DNA from: Chitinophaga horti
GTDB taxonomy: Bacteria; Bacteroidota; Bacteroidia; Chitinophagales; Chitinophagaceae
DNA length: 64,000 nucleotides
Reading direction: 5' to 3'
Assembly: GCF_022867795.2 (NCBI RefSeq)
Contig: NZ_CP107006.1
Span: 4,960,001 to 5,024,000, forward strand
Each line of letters begins with the position of its first letter. The first letter of the stretch is position 1. The notes under the pieces were generated by a model. It saw nothing but the letters and a program-made list of their open reading frames with translations. It was not told where the DNA came from and did not search any database. Shown one piece after another: positions 45,136 to 53,575 of the stretch. A program made the translations under genes and the position numbers.

Positions 45136-46134
45136 TTATTTCTGTAACACCATCACTCCATTCATGAGGAAGGTGCTACCGCCATCGGCGACGATGTTGT
45201 ACACGGCTTGCGTGCCGCCGGCTTTCTCGGTTTTACGCACCACGGTGAACTTACGGTATTCGCCGGTCTGCTCGTCCCGGCACAGCACCTCTTCATCCAC
45301 ACCGACGTCGCCGATCTTCTTACGACCAGCCGCAGTGGTCATGGGATGGTTGGGCGTGGCCTCCAGCAGGCGGACGGAGAGTTGTACTTCCTTTGCACTG
45401 GCGGTTTCTTTCTCGTTGGCGGACAACAGCAACAACTGTGTGATCGCATAGTTTTTCGCCTCATGGGTGGTAAGTTCCTTTACGGTGACGGTGGTTGCGC
45501 CGTTCGTTGCTGGGTCTACGGTGACGATACGGTCGCCGGGCCTGACATCGCGCAACAGTTTCTGCGATCCGTCTGCCATGGCTACCTGTTGGGTGCCGGG
45601 GAAACAGATGTCACTGCCGTAGGTGCCGGATTCGTCTTTCAGGTCTTTGCCCTGGTGCTGGGCTTTATACAGCTGAAAACTGCATTCCTTGGAAAGGATG
45701 TAAGAGAGTTTCAGCACATAATTTTTTTCTTCCTTATCGATCGCGTGTATGTCTTCGAAATACTTGTTCCAGACTTTTGCATCGGCGGTAAAGTTGGGGA
45801 TGAGCGCAGTATACAGTTTGCCTTTTTCGTTGGTGTAAAAGATGATGGTACCCAGGTCTTGCATCCCTTCTTTTAACAACAGCTTGTATATATCCACCCG
45901 CTTTTTAAGTCCGTCGTCGCCGGTGATGTAGTAGGGTTTACGCAGCTCATAGCGGTCAAGTACATACGTATTTTCAAACTTGGCGTACGTGTCATTGTCG
46001 AGGTCTTTAACGGTAAACTTCTTCGCCTTTTCATATTCTTCCATCGTAACGGGACGGGCGGCTTTGTCCTGCGCGGCGATTGACAACGCACTACTTACTA
46101 ACAAACACAGTAATACTAGTTTTCTCATCAACAT
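45136..46134 (-). CDS. Secreted protein with C-terminal Hint domain
   Basis: A 332-residue protein with a signal peptide (about 1-21, cleavage near SIAAQ). An N-terminal domain of about 155 residues that I do not recognise is followed by a Hint fold starting at residue about 178: DICFPGTQQVAMADGSQKLL, with the nucleophilic Cys as first residue. The TPNHPM motif (block B Thr and His) and the closing VYNIVADG...TFLMNGVMV are characteristic. Hint domains cleave or transfer the preceding polypeptide, as in Hedgehog and inteins. Here nothing follows the Hint domain, so it would act on the N-terminal part, as in Hedgehog. It is 5 bp after the aminotransferase gene. Confidence 0.8.
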   Translation of the reverse strand: MLMRKLVLLCLLVSSALSIAAQDKAARPVTMEEYEKAKKFTVKDLDNDTYAKFENTYVLDRYELRKPYYITGDDGLKKRVDIYKLLLKEGMQDLGTIIFYTNEKGKLYTALIPNFTADAKVWNKYFEDIHAIDKEEKNYVLKLSYILSKECSFQLYKAQHQGKDLKDESGTYGSDICFPGTQQVAMADGSQKLLRDVRPGDRIVTVDPATNGATTVTVKELTTHEAKNYAITQLLLLSANEKETASAKEVQLSVRLLEATPNHPMTTAAGRKKIGDVGVDEEVLCRDEQTGEYRKFTVVRKTEKAGGTQAVYNIVADGGSTFLMNGVMVLQK

Positions 46135-46139
46135 AACAT

Positions 46140-47300
46140 TTAAGATATTTCTTTAAAAGCAGCAGCAAAGGCTTCCATTTCATCCATCCGGCCGATGCTT
46201 ACGCGGCACCATTCTTTTCCGCCAAACTTCCAGGGGCGCACGCCTACTCCACGTTTCATCATCTCCTGTACAAAGCGTTCGCTATCCATCTTAACGGGGA
46301 ACATCACGAAATTTGCTACAGACGGAATGTAAGAATAGCCTTCTGCTGTGAGGGTTTTATATAAAAAGGCCTTGCTCTCGTTGGTTTTGGCCAGCGCGCC
46401 GGAAAGGAACTCCTTATCCTGGTAGGCCGCCGTGGCTGCATGTATCGCCGGACCAGAAATCGAAAACATTCCCGGTGTGAGGACCTCTAACTTCTTTACG
46501 GTTTCAGGCAGTGCGATCATATAACCTACGCGTAAACCCGCAAAACCATACAACTTCGAAAACGTGCGTGCTACGATAATGTTCTGCCCTTTCTTCACCG
46601 CGGCGATCATGGTAGCGGCGGCGGGATCGGGCATGTAGTCGATGTATGCTTCATCTACCATCACCATTGTCTTTTTAGATACCCGTTCGCAGAACGACTG
46701 CAATTTGGCAATATCTACTGCGGTGGCAGTGGGATTGTTGGGATTGCAGATGTACACAAGTTTCGTATTGGCATCGACGGCCTTTTCCATCGCGTCCAGG
46801 TCGAGTTTGTAGTCGGCGGTCAGCGGTACTTTTTTACAGGTGGCACCGAAACGTTCTGCCTGTTCGGGCAAATCGTCGTAGGTAGGATCGCCCGTAACCA
46901 GGTTGCCGCCTTCTCTGCAAAATGCAATAGCCGCCGCCATCAGCAAGGGCGATGAACCGGAGGAGAACAGCAGCATATCTTTTTGTATGCCTTCGTGCGC
47001 CAGTACTTTTTGTACGAGCGTATCGAAGTGCATAAATGCGTATTGGTAAGAAGTAGAGAGATGATCGATGATTGCCTTGCGCGCCTTTTCGGACGGACCA
47101 AAAGGGTTCTCGTTCGCGAACAACCGGGCTTTCAGCTCGGGCGGCGCCAGTCGCGCAAACTCCGCATCGCTTAACTGCCGGTTGGGATTACTCGTCCTTA
47201 CAGGCGCAGCAAAACTCCCGAAGGACGACAGGAAAGGCAAGCCTCCTGTAACAATTGCGCCTGTCCGCAGCCAGTCGCGCCGGTTCATTAACGTAGGCAT
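46140..47300 (-). CDS. Tat-exported PLP aminotransferase (HisC-like fold)
   Basis: A 386-residue class I/II aminotransferase with a twin-arginine signal (NRRDWLRTGAIVTGG, residues 6-20). The core reads FANENPFGPSEKARKAI, YICNPNNPTATAV, VDEAYIDYMP and ARTFSKLYGFAGLRVGYMIA, where Lys in FSKLYG is the Schiff-base residue. This is the histidinol-phosphate-aminotransferase-like group, but Tat export argues against histidine biosynthesis. PLP must bind before export, which suits the Tat route. It lies 34 bp after the amine oxidase gene. The likely job is amino acid transformation in the periplasm; the substrate is unknown. Confidence 0.88.
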   Translation of the reverse strand: MPTLMNRRDWLRTGAIVTGGLPFLSSFGSFAAPVRTSNPNRQLSDAEFARLAPPELKARLFANENPFGPSEKARKAIIDHLSTSYQYAFMHFDTLVQKVLAHEGIQKDMLLFSSGSSPLLMAAAIAFCREGGNLVTGDPTYDDLPEQAERFGATCKKVPLTADYKLDLDAMEKAVDANTKLVYICNPNNPTATAVDIAKLQSFCERVSKKTMVMVDEAYIDYMPDPAAATMIAAVKKGQNIIVARTFSKLYGFAGLRVGYMIALPETVKKLEVLTPGMFSISGPAIHAATAAYQDKEFLSGALAKTNESKAFLYKTLTAEGYSYIPSVANFVMFPVKMDSERFVQEMMKRGVGVRPWKFGGKEWCRVSIGRMDEMEAFAAAFKEIS

Positions 47301-47334
47301 AAAATAGATTTATGGTTGATAAATAATCGTTCGT

Positions 47335-48891
47335 TTATGGTGCCATCACCCTTGCATGAATATCTGCCACTGTTTTACGGGCCGACTCAAAAGCCCCGGC
47401 CATCCAGGCATTCAGATACGTCATATGTTCGCCGGCGAAATATACTTGCTTGTCCGGCTGCTGTAATGCAGCGTAGGCCGATTTACGGGCAGCTCCTGTG
47501 TACAGCGCCCATCCGCCTAAACTGTGTTCCGTTTTGTGCCAGCACACAGAAAAACCAGTCTCAAACTCCTGCGCATATTGCGGATGAATGAGGCGACCTT
47601 TGTCCAGCGCCATTTGTTGCCGCTGTGCAAAATCGAGGTCACCGGTGCGTTTGGCGCGTTCATTGAAATTATAAGCCCCGATCAGGATGCCCTTTTTGCC
47701 GAGATAGTCGTAAGATGGATAAAATATTTGTGCCAGTTCGTTGTTCGTGTGGGTGATGCCCCCGTAAATCTGCTCGTCTTCTTCCCAGAAGCGTCGTTTA
47801 AACTGCAACCCGATTTTGCAGGTTTGCATATAAGGTACCGTGTCTATCGCCCGGCTTACATCCGAAGAAAAATTGTGGTCGATATTACTGAGCACGGGCA
47901 GCGGTATTGTACAAATGCAAAGATCGGCCTTTAGTTGTTTCGCGCCGTCTTTATCTTTATAATTCACCGTCACACCTTCCGGCTGGTTATGAATGGCTGT
48001 TACCTCACATCCGAAACGTATCTGCCTGCCCACTTTCTTTTCCAATGCTTTCACGATCACGTCCATCCCGCCAATGGCCTGAAACATCGTCATCTGCAGC
48101 TCATACGCATATTCTGCCACGTTGTAAAAGTCCGGGTCCATTAACCCCGATGCAATAATGTCGGCCAGTTTATGCGGTTGATCGGCGATACGCCCCGATT
48201 TACTTCCAGCACCGGGATGTTCAATAAACCCGCGCCGGTCGGATGCTTTGTAAAGCTTATCCACGTCCAGCCCGCCTTCCGCCCGTAAAAACTCGATGAT
48301 CTTTTGTGTGTCTTCCTTTGTAAGCGCCGCATCCAGCTGATGCTGATCGATCGCCTTGGCCAGCATTTCGGCCGTATATCCGCGCACATCGTTATGTATC
48401 TCGCGCACGCGCACTTTTTTGTTGCTGAGCGCCCCTTTTCCTTCTGCAAAGTAATAAGCCGCCTCGTTAATGTTGTTATACACCTGCAACGGCACTCCCA
48501 GTTCCTTACAATAATGTAGCGTAAGCTCATGATGATGCGGAATACGCGAAGGCCCCGCATTGAAGTATTGCCCTTCATCGAAGGCAGCCGTTTGCACCGG
48601 CGCCCCGCTCTCCTTGTTAATAGCACCTTTGCGTACCGTAAAACATCGGCCACCAGCGCGACTACGGGCTTCCAGTATAGTACATTGATACCCCAGCTTA
48701 CCTAATTCGTAAGCCGCCGTCATGCCAGCCAGACCCGCACCCAGTATCAATACATGTTTACCGGCAGCATCTCCATCCAGGTCAAATGCATACGCCGGTG
48801 CAGGCCTGAGCATGCCCAGGGCCATCATGGCAGGGTAAGTGGCAAGGGCGGAGGTACCATTGCGCAGGAACGCTCGTCTGGATATAGGCAT
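47335..48891 (-). CDS. Tat-exported flavin amine oxidase (L-amino acid oxidase-like)
   Basis: A 518-residue FAD enzyme with a Tat signal (SRRAFLRNGTSALA at residues 4-17). The Rossmann dinucleotide motif VLILGAGLAGMTAAYELGKL and the ARSRAGGRCFTVR GG-doublet are clear. The C-terminal FAD contact reads QVYFAGEHMTYLNAWMAGAF. It belongs to the monoamine/L-amino acid oxidase family, which deaminates amines or amino acids and makes hydrogen peroxide. It is first gene of the operon with the aminotransferase and the Hint protein. It is exported folded to the periplasm. Confidence 0.9.
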   Translation of the reverse strand: MPISRRAFLRNGTSALATYPAMMALGMLRPAPAYAFDLDGDAAGKHVLILGAGLAGMTAAYELGKLGYQCTILEARSRAGGRCFTVRKGAINKESGAPVQTAAFDEGQYFNAGPSRIPHHHELTLHYCKELGVPLQVYNNINEAAYYFAEGKGALSNKKVRVREIHNDVRGYTAEMLAKAIDQHQLDAALTKEDTQKIIEFLRAEGGLDVDKLYKASDRRGFIEHPGAGSKSGRIADQPHKLADIIASGLMDPDFYNVAEYAYELQMTMFQAIGGMDVIVKALEKKVGRQIRFGCEVTAIHNQPEGVTVNYKDKDGAKQLKADLCICTIPLPVLSNIDHNFSSDVSRAIDTVPYMQTCKIGLQFKRRFWEEDEQIYGGITHTNNELAQIFYPSYDYLGKKGILIGAYNFNERAKRTGDLDFAQRQQMALDKGRLIHPQYAQEFETGFSVCWHKTEHSLGGWALYTGAARKSAYAALQQPDKQVYFAGEHMTYLNAWMAGAFESARKTVADIHARVMAP

Positions 48892-49024
48892 TTAGATGAA
48901 TGTTTACTGACCCTTTAAAAATAATCGATTTTTTGGTTGCTATACCAACTATTGATCGAATAGTTAAAAAATGGATATGATTGGCGAGTATTTGGCAACC
49001 ACCTTCTGCCTCTTTATTAAGCCC

Positions 49025-49478
49025 CCGTTGTGTCACTCCCTTGTACGCCATCGCCCTACTCACCAAAGTGCGAGCAGCTTCCTGCTAACCCGCTGAAAAG
49101 TTGCCAGATCCTATACGCATCCTTCGTTCATCCTTCGTATATGGTTCGTATATCGTTCGTATATGCTTCGTTCACGTACGAATCATTTACCTAGTATCAA
49201 CGAAGGACTAAAGTAGTATCTACCTAGGATGCGGCAAGGAACTTTAAACGATGTAAAAAGGATGCAGCATGGCCGCGCGAACGCTACACAAGCGTTCGCT
49301 GCGTCGCGCTGAAGTGGATGGGAACGGCGATTAGCTTTGCACAAGCAGGCACCTCATTCGACATAACGAAGAAGCGTCAGCTTCGCGGACGGCGAGCTTC
49401 GACACCGGGCAACTTACCGGCAAGGATGACTTCAAGAAGAGGAAGGTTGTTCTGCCGTTGAAGTGAGTGACACAACGG
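49025..49478. repeat. Interspersed repeat with 14-bp terminal inverted repeats
   Basis: The 454-bp segment is bounded by CCGTTGTGTCACTC (49025-49038) and its exact reverse complement (49465-49478). It encodes no supported protein. A related end occurs at 35069-35089. Inside are an 11-bp tandem array and several short inverted segments, including a GCGAACGC/GCGTTCGC stem near 49278-49302. It could be a MITE or a repeat mobilised by a transposase elsewhere. It lies in the 625-bp gap between the amine oxidase and GH43 genes. Confidence 0.6.
49119..49173 (+). repeat. Five tandem 11-bp units
   Basis: Five consecutive units of consensus AT(C/G)(C/G)TTCGT(A/T)(T/C), about one helical turn each, inside the 49-kb repeat. 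Not coding. Confidence 0.75.
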
Positions 49479-49483
49479 CGGTT

Positions 49484-49507
49484 GGGACGAGCGGGGATGC
49501 TCGTCCC
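49484..49507. terminator. Hairpin downstream of the GH43 gene
   Basis: A 9-bp perfect stem (49484-49492 with 49499-49507) lies 9 bp past the GH43 stop. No T run follows on the minus strand, so it may work as a factor-dependent or 3'-stabilising hairpin. Confidence 0.45.
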
Positions 49508-49516
49508 ATTAAAATT

Positions 49517-50440
49517 TTATTGCAGGCGGTCTACGACTTCCCGCTTCACTTTAAGGACGGTGCCGTGGCGGATGCCTTTGGGCATAGACAGGCGGTCGCT
49601 TTCGTCTTTCCAGTTAACGAGGTCGGTGGAGGTGACTACGCCATATTTGTGCTGGGTGTACTTGTCGAAATACACCATCCAGGTATTGCCGATCTTGATG
49701 GCGGTAGGGCCTTCTGCCCAATAATTGCCGGTAATGGGTGTGGTGGGCTTGCCGTAGCCGCTGGTGAGCTTATTGCTGGTTACCAGGTACAGCTTCTTTT
49801 GCGGTACGGGCTTCACGGTTTCGTCCTTCAGGAACATGAGGTAACGTTTACCGTCGGGCTGAATGGTGGCGTCGATCACATTGAAGCCCTGGTCGTACAG
49901 GAGCTGGGCTTTGGTGTAGGTTTTAAAATCCTTCGTCGTCACGTAATACATGCGATGGTTGTTATCGCCGAGTGTATCGGTGGCGGGGAAGCGGCCGGGA
50001 ATCGTAGTGGCCCAGTAAATCACGTATTGCTTCTTTTTGGCATCGTAGGTGATTTCAGGCGCCCAGCAATTGCTGGCATTTTCGTGCGCCATCACCGGTA
50101 CGTTCTGTTGCCCGGACCAATGTACCAGGTCTTTCGAAGAGGCATACCCAATGGTTTTTTCATGCCAGCTTACAGTCCATACCATGTGGAACAGGCCATC
50201 CGGCCCCTGAATAATACAGGGATCGCGCATCAGTTTATCCTTGCCGGCGGTGGGCTTTAAGAAGGAGCTGTCGCCGCGCAGTGACTTCCAGTTATAACCA
50301 TCTTCGCTCCAGGCCAGGTGCAGGCCATCTTCGCCGTTGCCTTTGAAGTAAGAGAACAGTAACACATCTTTCTGCTGGGCGAAAGTAGCGCCGGCAAAAA
50401 GCATCCATAAAACACTCATTAATAGTTTCCGCATAATCAT
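49517..50440 (-). CDS. Secreted GH43-like glycoside hydrolase
   Basis: A 307-residue five-bladed propeller enzyme with a signal peptide (cleavage near TFAQQ). Candidate catalytic residues sit in KLMRDPCII (Asp base), FNVIDATIQ (Asp) and YWAEGPTAI (Glu acid), with CWAPEITYD as a GH43 hallmark. Members are arabinofuranosidases, arabinanases, xylosidases or galactosidases; I cannot fix the subfamily. It begins one base after the GH2 gene and is last of the locus. An in-frame ATG at 50434 is an alternative start. Confidence 0.85.
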   Translation of the reverse strand: MIMRKLLMSVLWMLFAGATFAQQKDVLLFSYFKGNGEDGLHLAWSEDGYNWKSLRGDSSFLKPTAGKDKLMRDPCIIQGPDGLFHMVWTVSWHEKTIGYASSKDLVHWSGQQNVPVMAHENASNCWAPEITYDAKKKQYVIYWATTIPGRFPATDTLGDNNHRMYYVTTKDFKTYTKAQLLYDQGFNVIDATIQPDGKRYLMFLKDETVKPVPQKKLYLVTSNKLTSGYGKPTTPITGNYWAEGPTAIKIGNTWMVYFDKYTQHKYGVVTSTDLVNWKDESDRLSMPKGIRHGTVLKVKREVVDRLQ

Positions 50441-50441
50441 T

Positions 50442-53400
50442 CTATTTTCCAGGTATCAATCTAATAATGTAACTGTAGCTGTACGTTTTGTCGAGCAGGC
50501 GGTATTGCCTGTGCGGCAAAGCGCCCCAGCTGTCGTCGCCCCCAAGTCCGCGCTGCTTCAGGTCTACATGAAGGTACACTTCCTTCCGGGGTTTAATATC
50601 GGTCCAGTGTTGCTGTTTCTTTGTAAGCCCCGGATCGAGATCTTCGGCCATGTGGTGAAGGGCAGAGAAGCCCAGTGGCTGCAGCCCTTCCACAGACAAG
50701 CCAGTGCCGGTATTGTCTGTCAGCGTTAACCAGCGAACATCTGTTTTATAGCCATTCTCCTGTGGACGAATGTAATTCTCCGTACCCTGGTTGCTTACGC
50801 TGTCATTATAAATTCCCAGGAACGATGCGGTGTTACGATCGCTGTAGTTCTCCCAGGGGCCACGACCATAGTACGACAATTTTTTGTAGGCGGGCGGCAG
50901 TTGCATCCGCATACCGAAGCGTGGTAACTCGGGCAGCTCGCGGCCCGTCATATCGATGGCCGCAGTGACTTTTACGGCGCCATCGTTCTGCACGAGGTAC
51001 TCCAGGGTGTACGGTACGCCAATGCCTGTCAGTTCATAATCCACTTTTACTTTTACGCCTTCGCTGTTCTGCTCACCGATCGTTACGTTCTTCACTTTAC
51101 GGTTAACGTGCGCCGTGCGCCAAATGCCGAGGTTCGACTCCATACCGTTACCAAAGTCGTTGTCGGTAGGGGCGCGCCAGAAGTAAGGTTCCGGCAGCTG
51201 GTCGAGTATACGTTTACCTTTAAGGCCATAGCGGCTCAAACGGCCGGACGCTACGTCAAACTCGCCGGTGATGTCGCCCGCAGTAAAGGTTACTTTCCTG
51301 TTATCGCGCGCAACTTTCAGTGCGCCGCCTTTGTCAGACTTCGTTTCAAAGTAACGGTCTTTGCCGACGATGAACTGCTCGTTCGCTATTTCGTAACCGG
51401 CTGGCAACAAGCGATCAGCTGCTTTCGTATAGGCAGAAAGGTTAAGACGATATTCCACGCCCGGCGCGTCGGTGATGTAACTACGCAGGTCTACCGGTAC
51501 GCTGGCATATGCACCCGGAGCGGCCTTGATCGCAAACTCGGTTTCTTTTACCAGCTCGCCGTTTTTGTACAAGGCCCATTTATAGGTAAACTGATCTGCA
51601 TTGGTAAACGCGTAATGGTTGTATATCTGTACCAGGTTTTTATCCAGAGAAGCATCAGAGAAGCGCAGGTTCTGATACACCTTTTTCACCTCCTTCAATG
51701 CAGGATGCGGTACACGGTCCGACCCGATAAGGCCGTCGGAGCAGGAGTTTTCGTCATTCTGTAAATGATAAGCGCCGAAGTCGCCACCATACGCCCAGTA
51801 GTAGCGCCCACCGGCTGTTTCGGTTTTAATGCCCTGGTCCACCCAATCCCATATAAAACCACCCTGCATATGCGGACTACTGCGAATAATATCGAAGTAT
51901 GCCTGGAAGTTGCCGGTGCTATTACCCATGGAGTGCGCATATTCGCACATGATGTACGGGCGTTTTTTATCGGTGGCTTTCGCATAGTCTTCCATGTTGC
52001 GGATGCGCGGGTACATGGGGCATACGATATCTGTATCCCAATCTTCGCCTGCCTGCTCAAACTGCACCGGGCGGCTCTTATCGCGCTCCTTCAGCCATTT
52101 GTACATATCATGAAAAACGGGGCCGTTGCCACATTCGTTGCCCATACTCCAAATAATGATGGAGGCGTGGTTCTTATCCCGTTCGAACATGCGTTTAATA
52201 CGATCTACATGCGCCGGCGCCCACAGTGGCAGGTAAGCAGGGTGCTTCGACTTATCGAACCAGGCCTGGAATTCGGCGCCCATACCATGGGTTTCTATAT
52301 TGGCTTCATCTACCAGGTAAATACCGTATTCATCGCACAGCTTGTACCAGTACGGATCGTTCGGGTAGTGGCTGTTACGAACGGCGTTGATGTTGTGCTG
52401 CTTCATCAGCTGAATGTCTTTCAGCATGAGGGCGCGGCTGGGTACGTGGCCGTTAATTTCATCATGCTCGTGGCGGTTCGTGCCGTGTACGGCCATTGGT
52501 ACGCCGTTCAGTAATAATTGAGCGTTCCTGATTTCCACTTTGCGGAAGCCGACCTTTTGTTGCAGCATGCCGAGCGAGCGGCCGTTATCGCCGGTAAGCG
52601 ACAGCTGTAAATCATACAGGTAAGGCGACTCGCTGCTCCAGCGTTTTACGTTTTTCACGTTCGCATCAAAGTGAATGCGATAGCTGGTATCACCGTTCAC
52701 GGTTACACTGCGTTGTGCGGCGAATACTTTGCTACTGCCGTCTTTCAGTTGCACCTGTAACGTAGCGTTCTTCAGATCAGCACCTGCGAACTTACGCAGG
52801 TCTACATCCAGGCTGAGCGTACCATTACGGTAGCTGTTGTCGAGGCCTGCACGCACGAAATAATCCCAGATAGTAAGCTTGGGCTGGGCATACAGGAACA
52901 CATCGCGTTCGATGCCGCTGAAGCGCCAGAAGTCCTGGTCTTCCAGGTAACTGCCATCGTGCCAGCGAAACACTTGCACGGCCAGCAGGTTTTCACCGGC
53001 TTTCAGGTATTTGGTGATGTTAAATTCCGCTTCTGTTTTTGATGCTTTGCTCATCCCAACACGCTGTCCGTTCACATACACGAACGCACAGCCGGTGATG
53101 GAGCCGAAGTGAATCAACACTTCCTTATCGTGCCAGTTGGCCGGTACCGTAAACGTTTTGCGATACGTACCCACCGGGTTGTTATCGCCTACGAATGGCG
53201 GATTACGCGGGAACATATAAGTGATGTTGGTAAACACCGGCAATCCGAAACCCTGCAACTCCCAGTTAGAAGGCACTTGTATGTCCTTCCACTCGTTGGC
53301 GTCCAGGTCGGGACGGTAAAACTCGGTAGGACGGGCAGAGGCTTTGTCAGCGTACCAGAACTTCCACTTACCGTTCAGGGATTGGTAGTAGGACGAGCGG

Positions 53401-53564
53401 CTGTAATCTTCGGAAGAAATTTCGCTGGCATTGTCGAACAACATAAAGCCTGCGCGCGGCTGCTCTTTGTTGATCTCGTACAGGGCCGGATTTTCCCACT
53501 CCTGCTGCTGTGCGGCCACGACGTTGGTGGCCAGCAAGGCAGCTATTAAAAAAGGTTTCATCAT
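50442..53564 (-). CDS. GH2 beta-galactosidase (LacZ-type), secreted
   Basis: A 1040-residue enzyme with a signal peptide (about 1-18). The N-terminal sugar-binding domain has YYQSLNGKWKFWYADKAS and VPSNWELQGFGLPVFTNI. The TIM barrel contains GTNRHEHDEINGHVPS, the acid/base Glu in WSMGNECGNGP, and the nucleophile Glu in YIMCEYAHSMGNSTG. The C-terminal Bgal small-chain domain ends with LSYYGRGPWENYSDR. All catalytic parts are intact at normal length. It removes beta-linked galactose, probably in the periplasm. The GH51 gene ends 11 bp upstream. Confidence 0.94.
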   Translation of the reverse strand: MMKPFLIAALLATNVVAAQQQEWENPALYEINKEQPRAGFMLFDNASEISSEDYSRSSYYQSLNGKWKFWYADKASARPTEFYRPDLDANEWKDIQVPSNWELQGFGLPVFTNITYMFPRNPPFVGDNNPVGTYRKTFTVPANWHDKEVLIHFGSITGCAFVYVNGQRVGMSKASKTEAEFNITKYLKAGENLLAVQVFRWHDGSYLEDQDFWRFSGIERDVFLYAQPKLTIWDYFVRAGLDNSYRNGTLSLDVDLRKFAGADLKNATLQVQLKDGSSKVFAAQRSVTVNGDTSYRIHFDANVKNVKRWSSESPYLYDLQLSLTGDNGRSLGMLQQKVGFRKVEIRNAQLLLNGVPMAVHGTNRHEHDEINGHVPSRALMLKDIQLMKQHNINAVRNSHYPNDPYWYKLCDEYGIYLVDEANIETHGMGAEFQAWFDKSKHPAYLPLWAPAHVDRIKRMFERDKNHASIIIWSMGNECGNGPVFHDMYKWLKERDKSRPVQFEQAGEDWDTDIVCPMYPRIRNMEDYAKATDKKRPYIMCEYAHSMGNSTGNFQAYFDIIRSSPHMQGGFIWDWVDQGIKTETAGGRYYWAYGGDFGAYHLQNDENSCSDGLIGSDRVPHPALKEVKKVYQNLRFSDASLDKNLVQIYNHYAFTNADQFTYKWALYKNGELVKETEFAIKAAPGAYASVPVDLRSYITDAPGVEYRLNLSAYTKAADRLLPAGYEIANEQFIVGKDRYFETKSDKGGALKVARDNRKVTFTAGDITGEFDVASGRLSRYGLKGKRILDQLPEPYFWRAPTDNDFGNGMESNLGIWRTAHVNRKVKNVTIGEQNSEGVKVKVDYELTGIGVPYTLEYLVQNDGAVKVTAAIDMTGRELPELPRFGMRMQLPPAYKKLSYYGRGPWENYSDRNTASFLGIYNDSVSNQGTENYIRPQENGYKTDVRWLTLTDNTGTGLSVEGLQPLGFSALHHMAEDLDPGLTKKQQHWTDIKPRKEVYLHVDLKQRGLGGDDSWGALPHRQYRLLDKTYSYSYIIRLIPGK

Positions 53565-53575
53565 TATCTGTGCTG

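Noticed and set aside
49119..49173. CRISPR or replication-origin iterons
   Set aside because: The units are only 11 bp, imperfect, and there is no nearby rep, dnaA or cas gene.
49463..50260. 265-codon plus-strand frame
   Set aside because: It lies antisense to the GH43 gene and shows no domain.
51108..51764. 218-codon plus-strand frame, and 51765-52514
   Set aside because: Both are antisense shadows of the GH2 gene, favoured by its GC-rich third positions.
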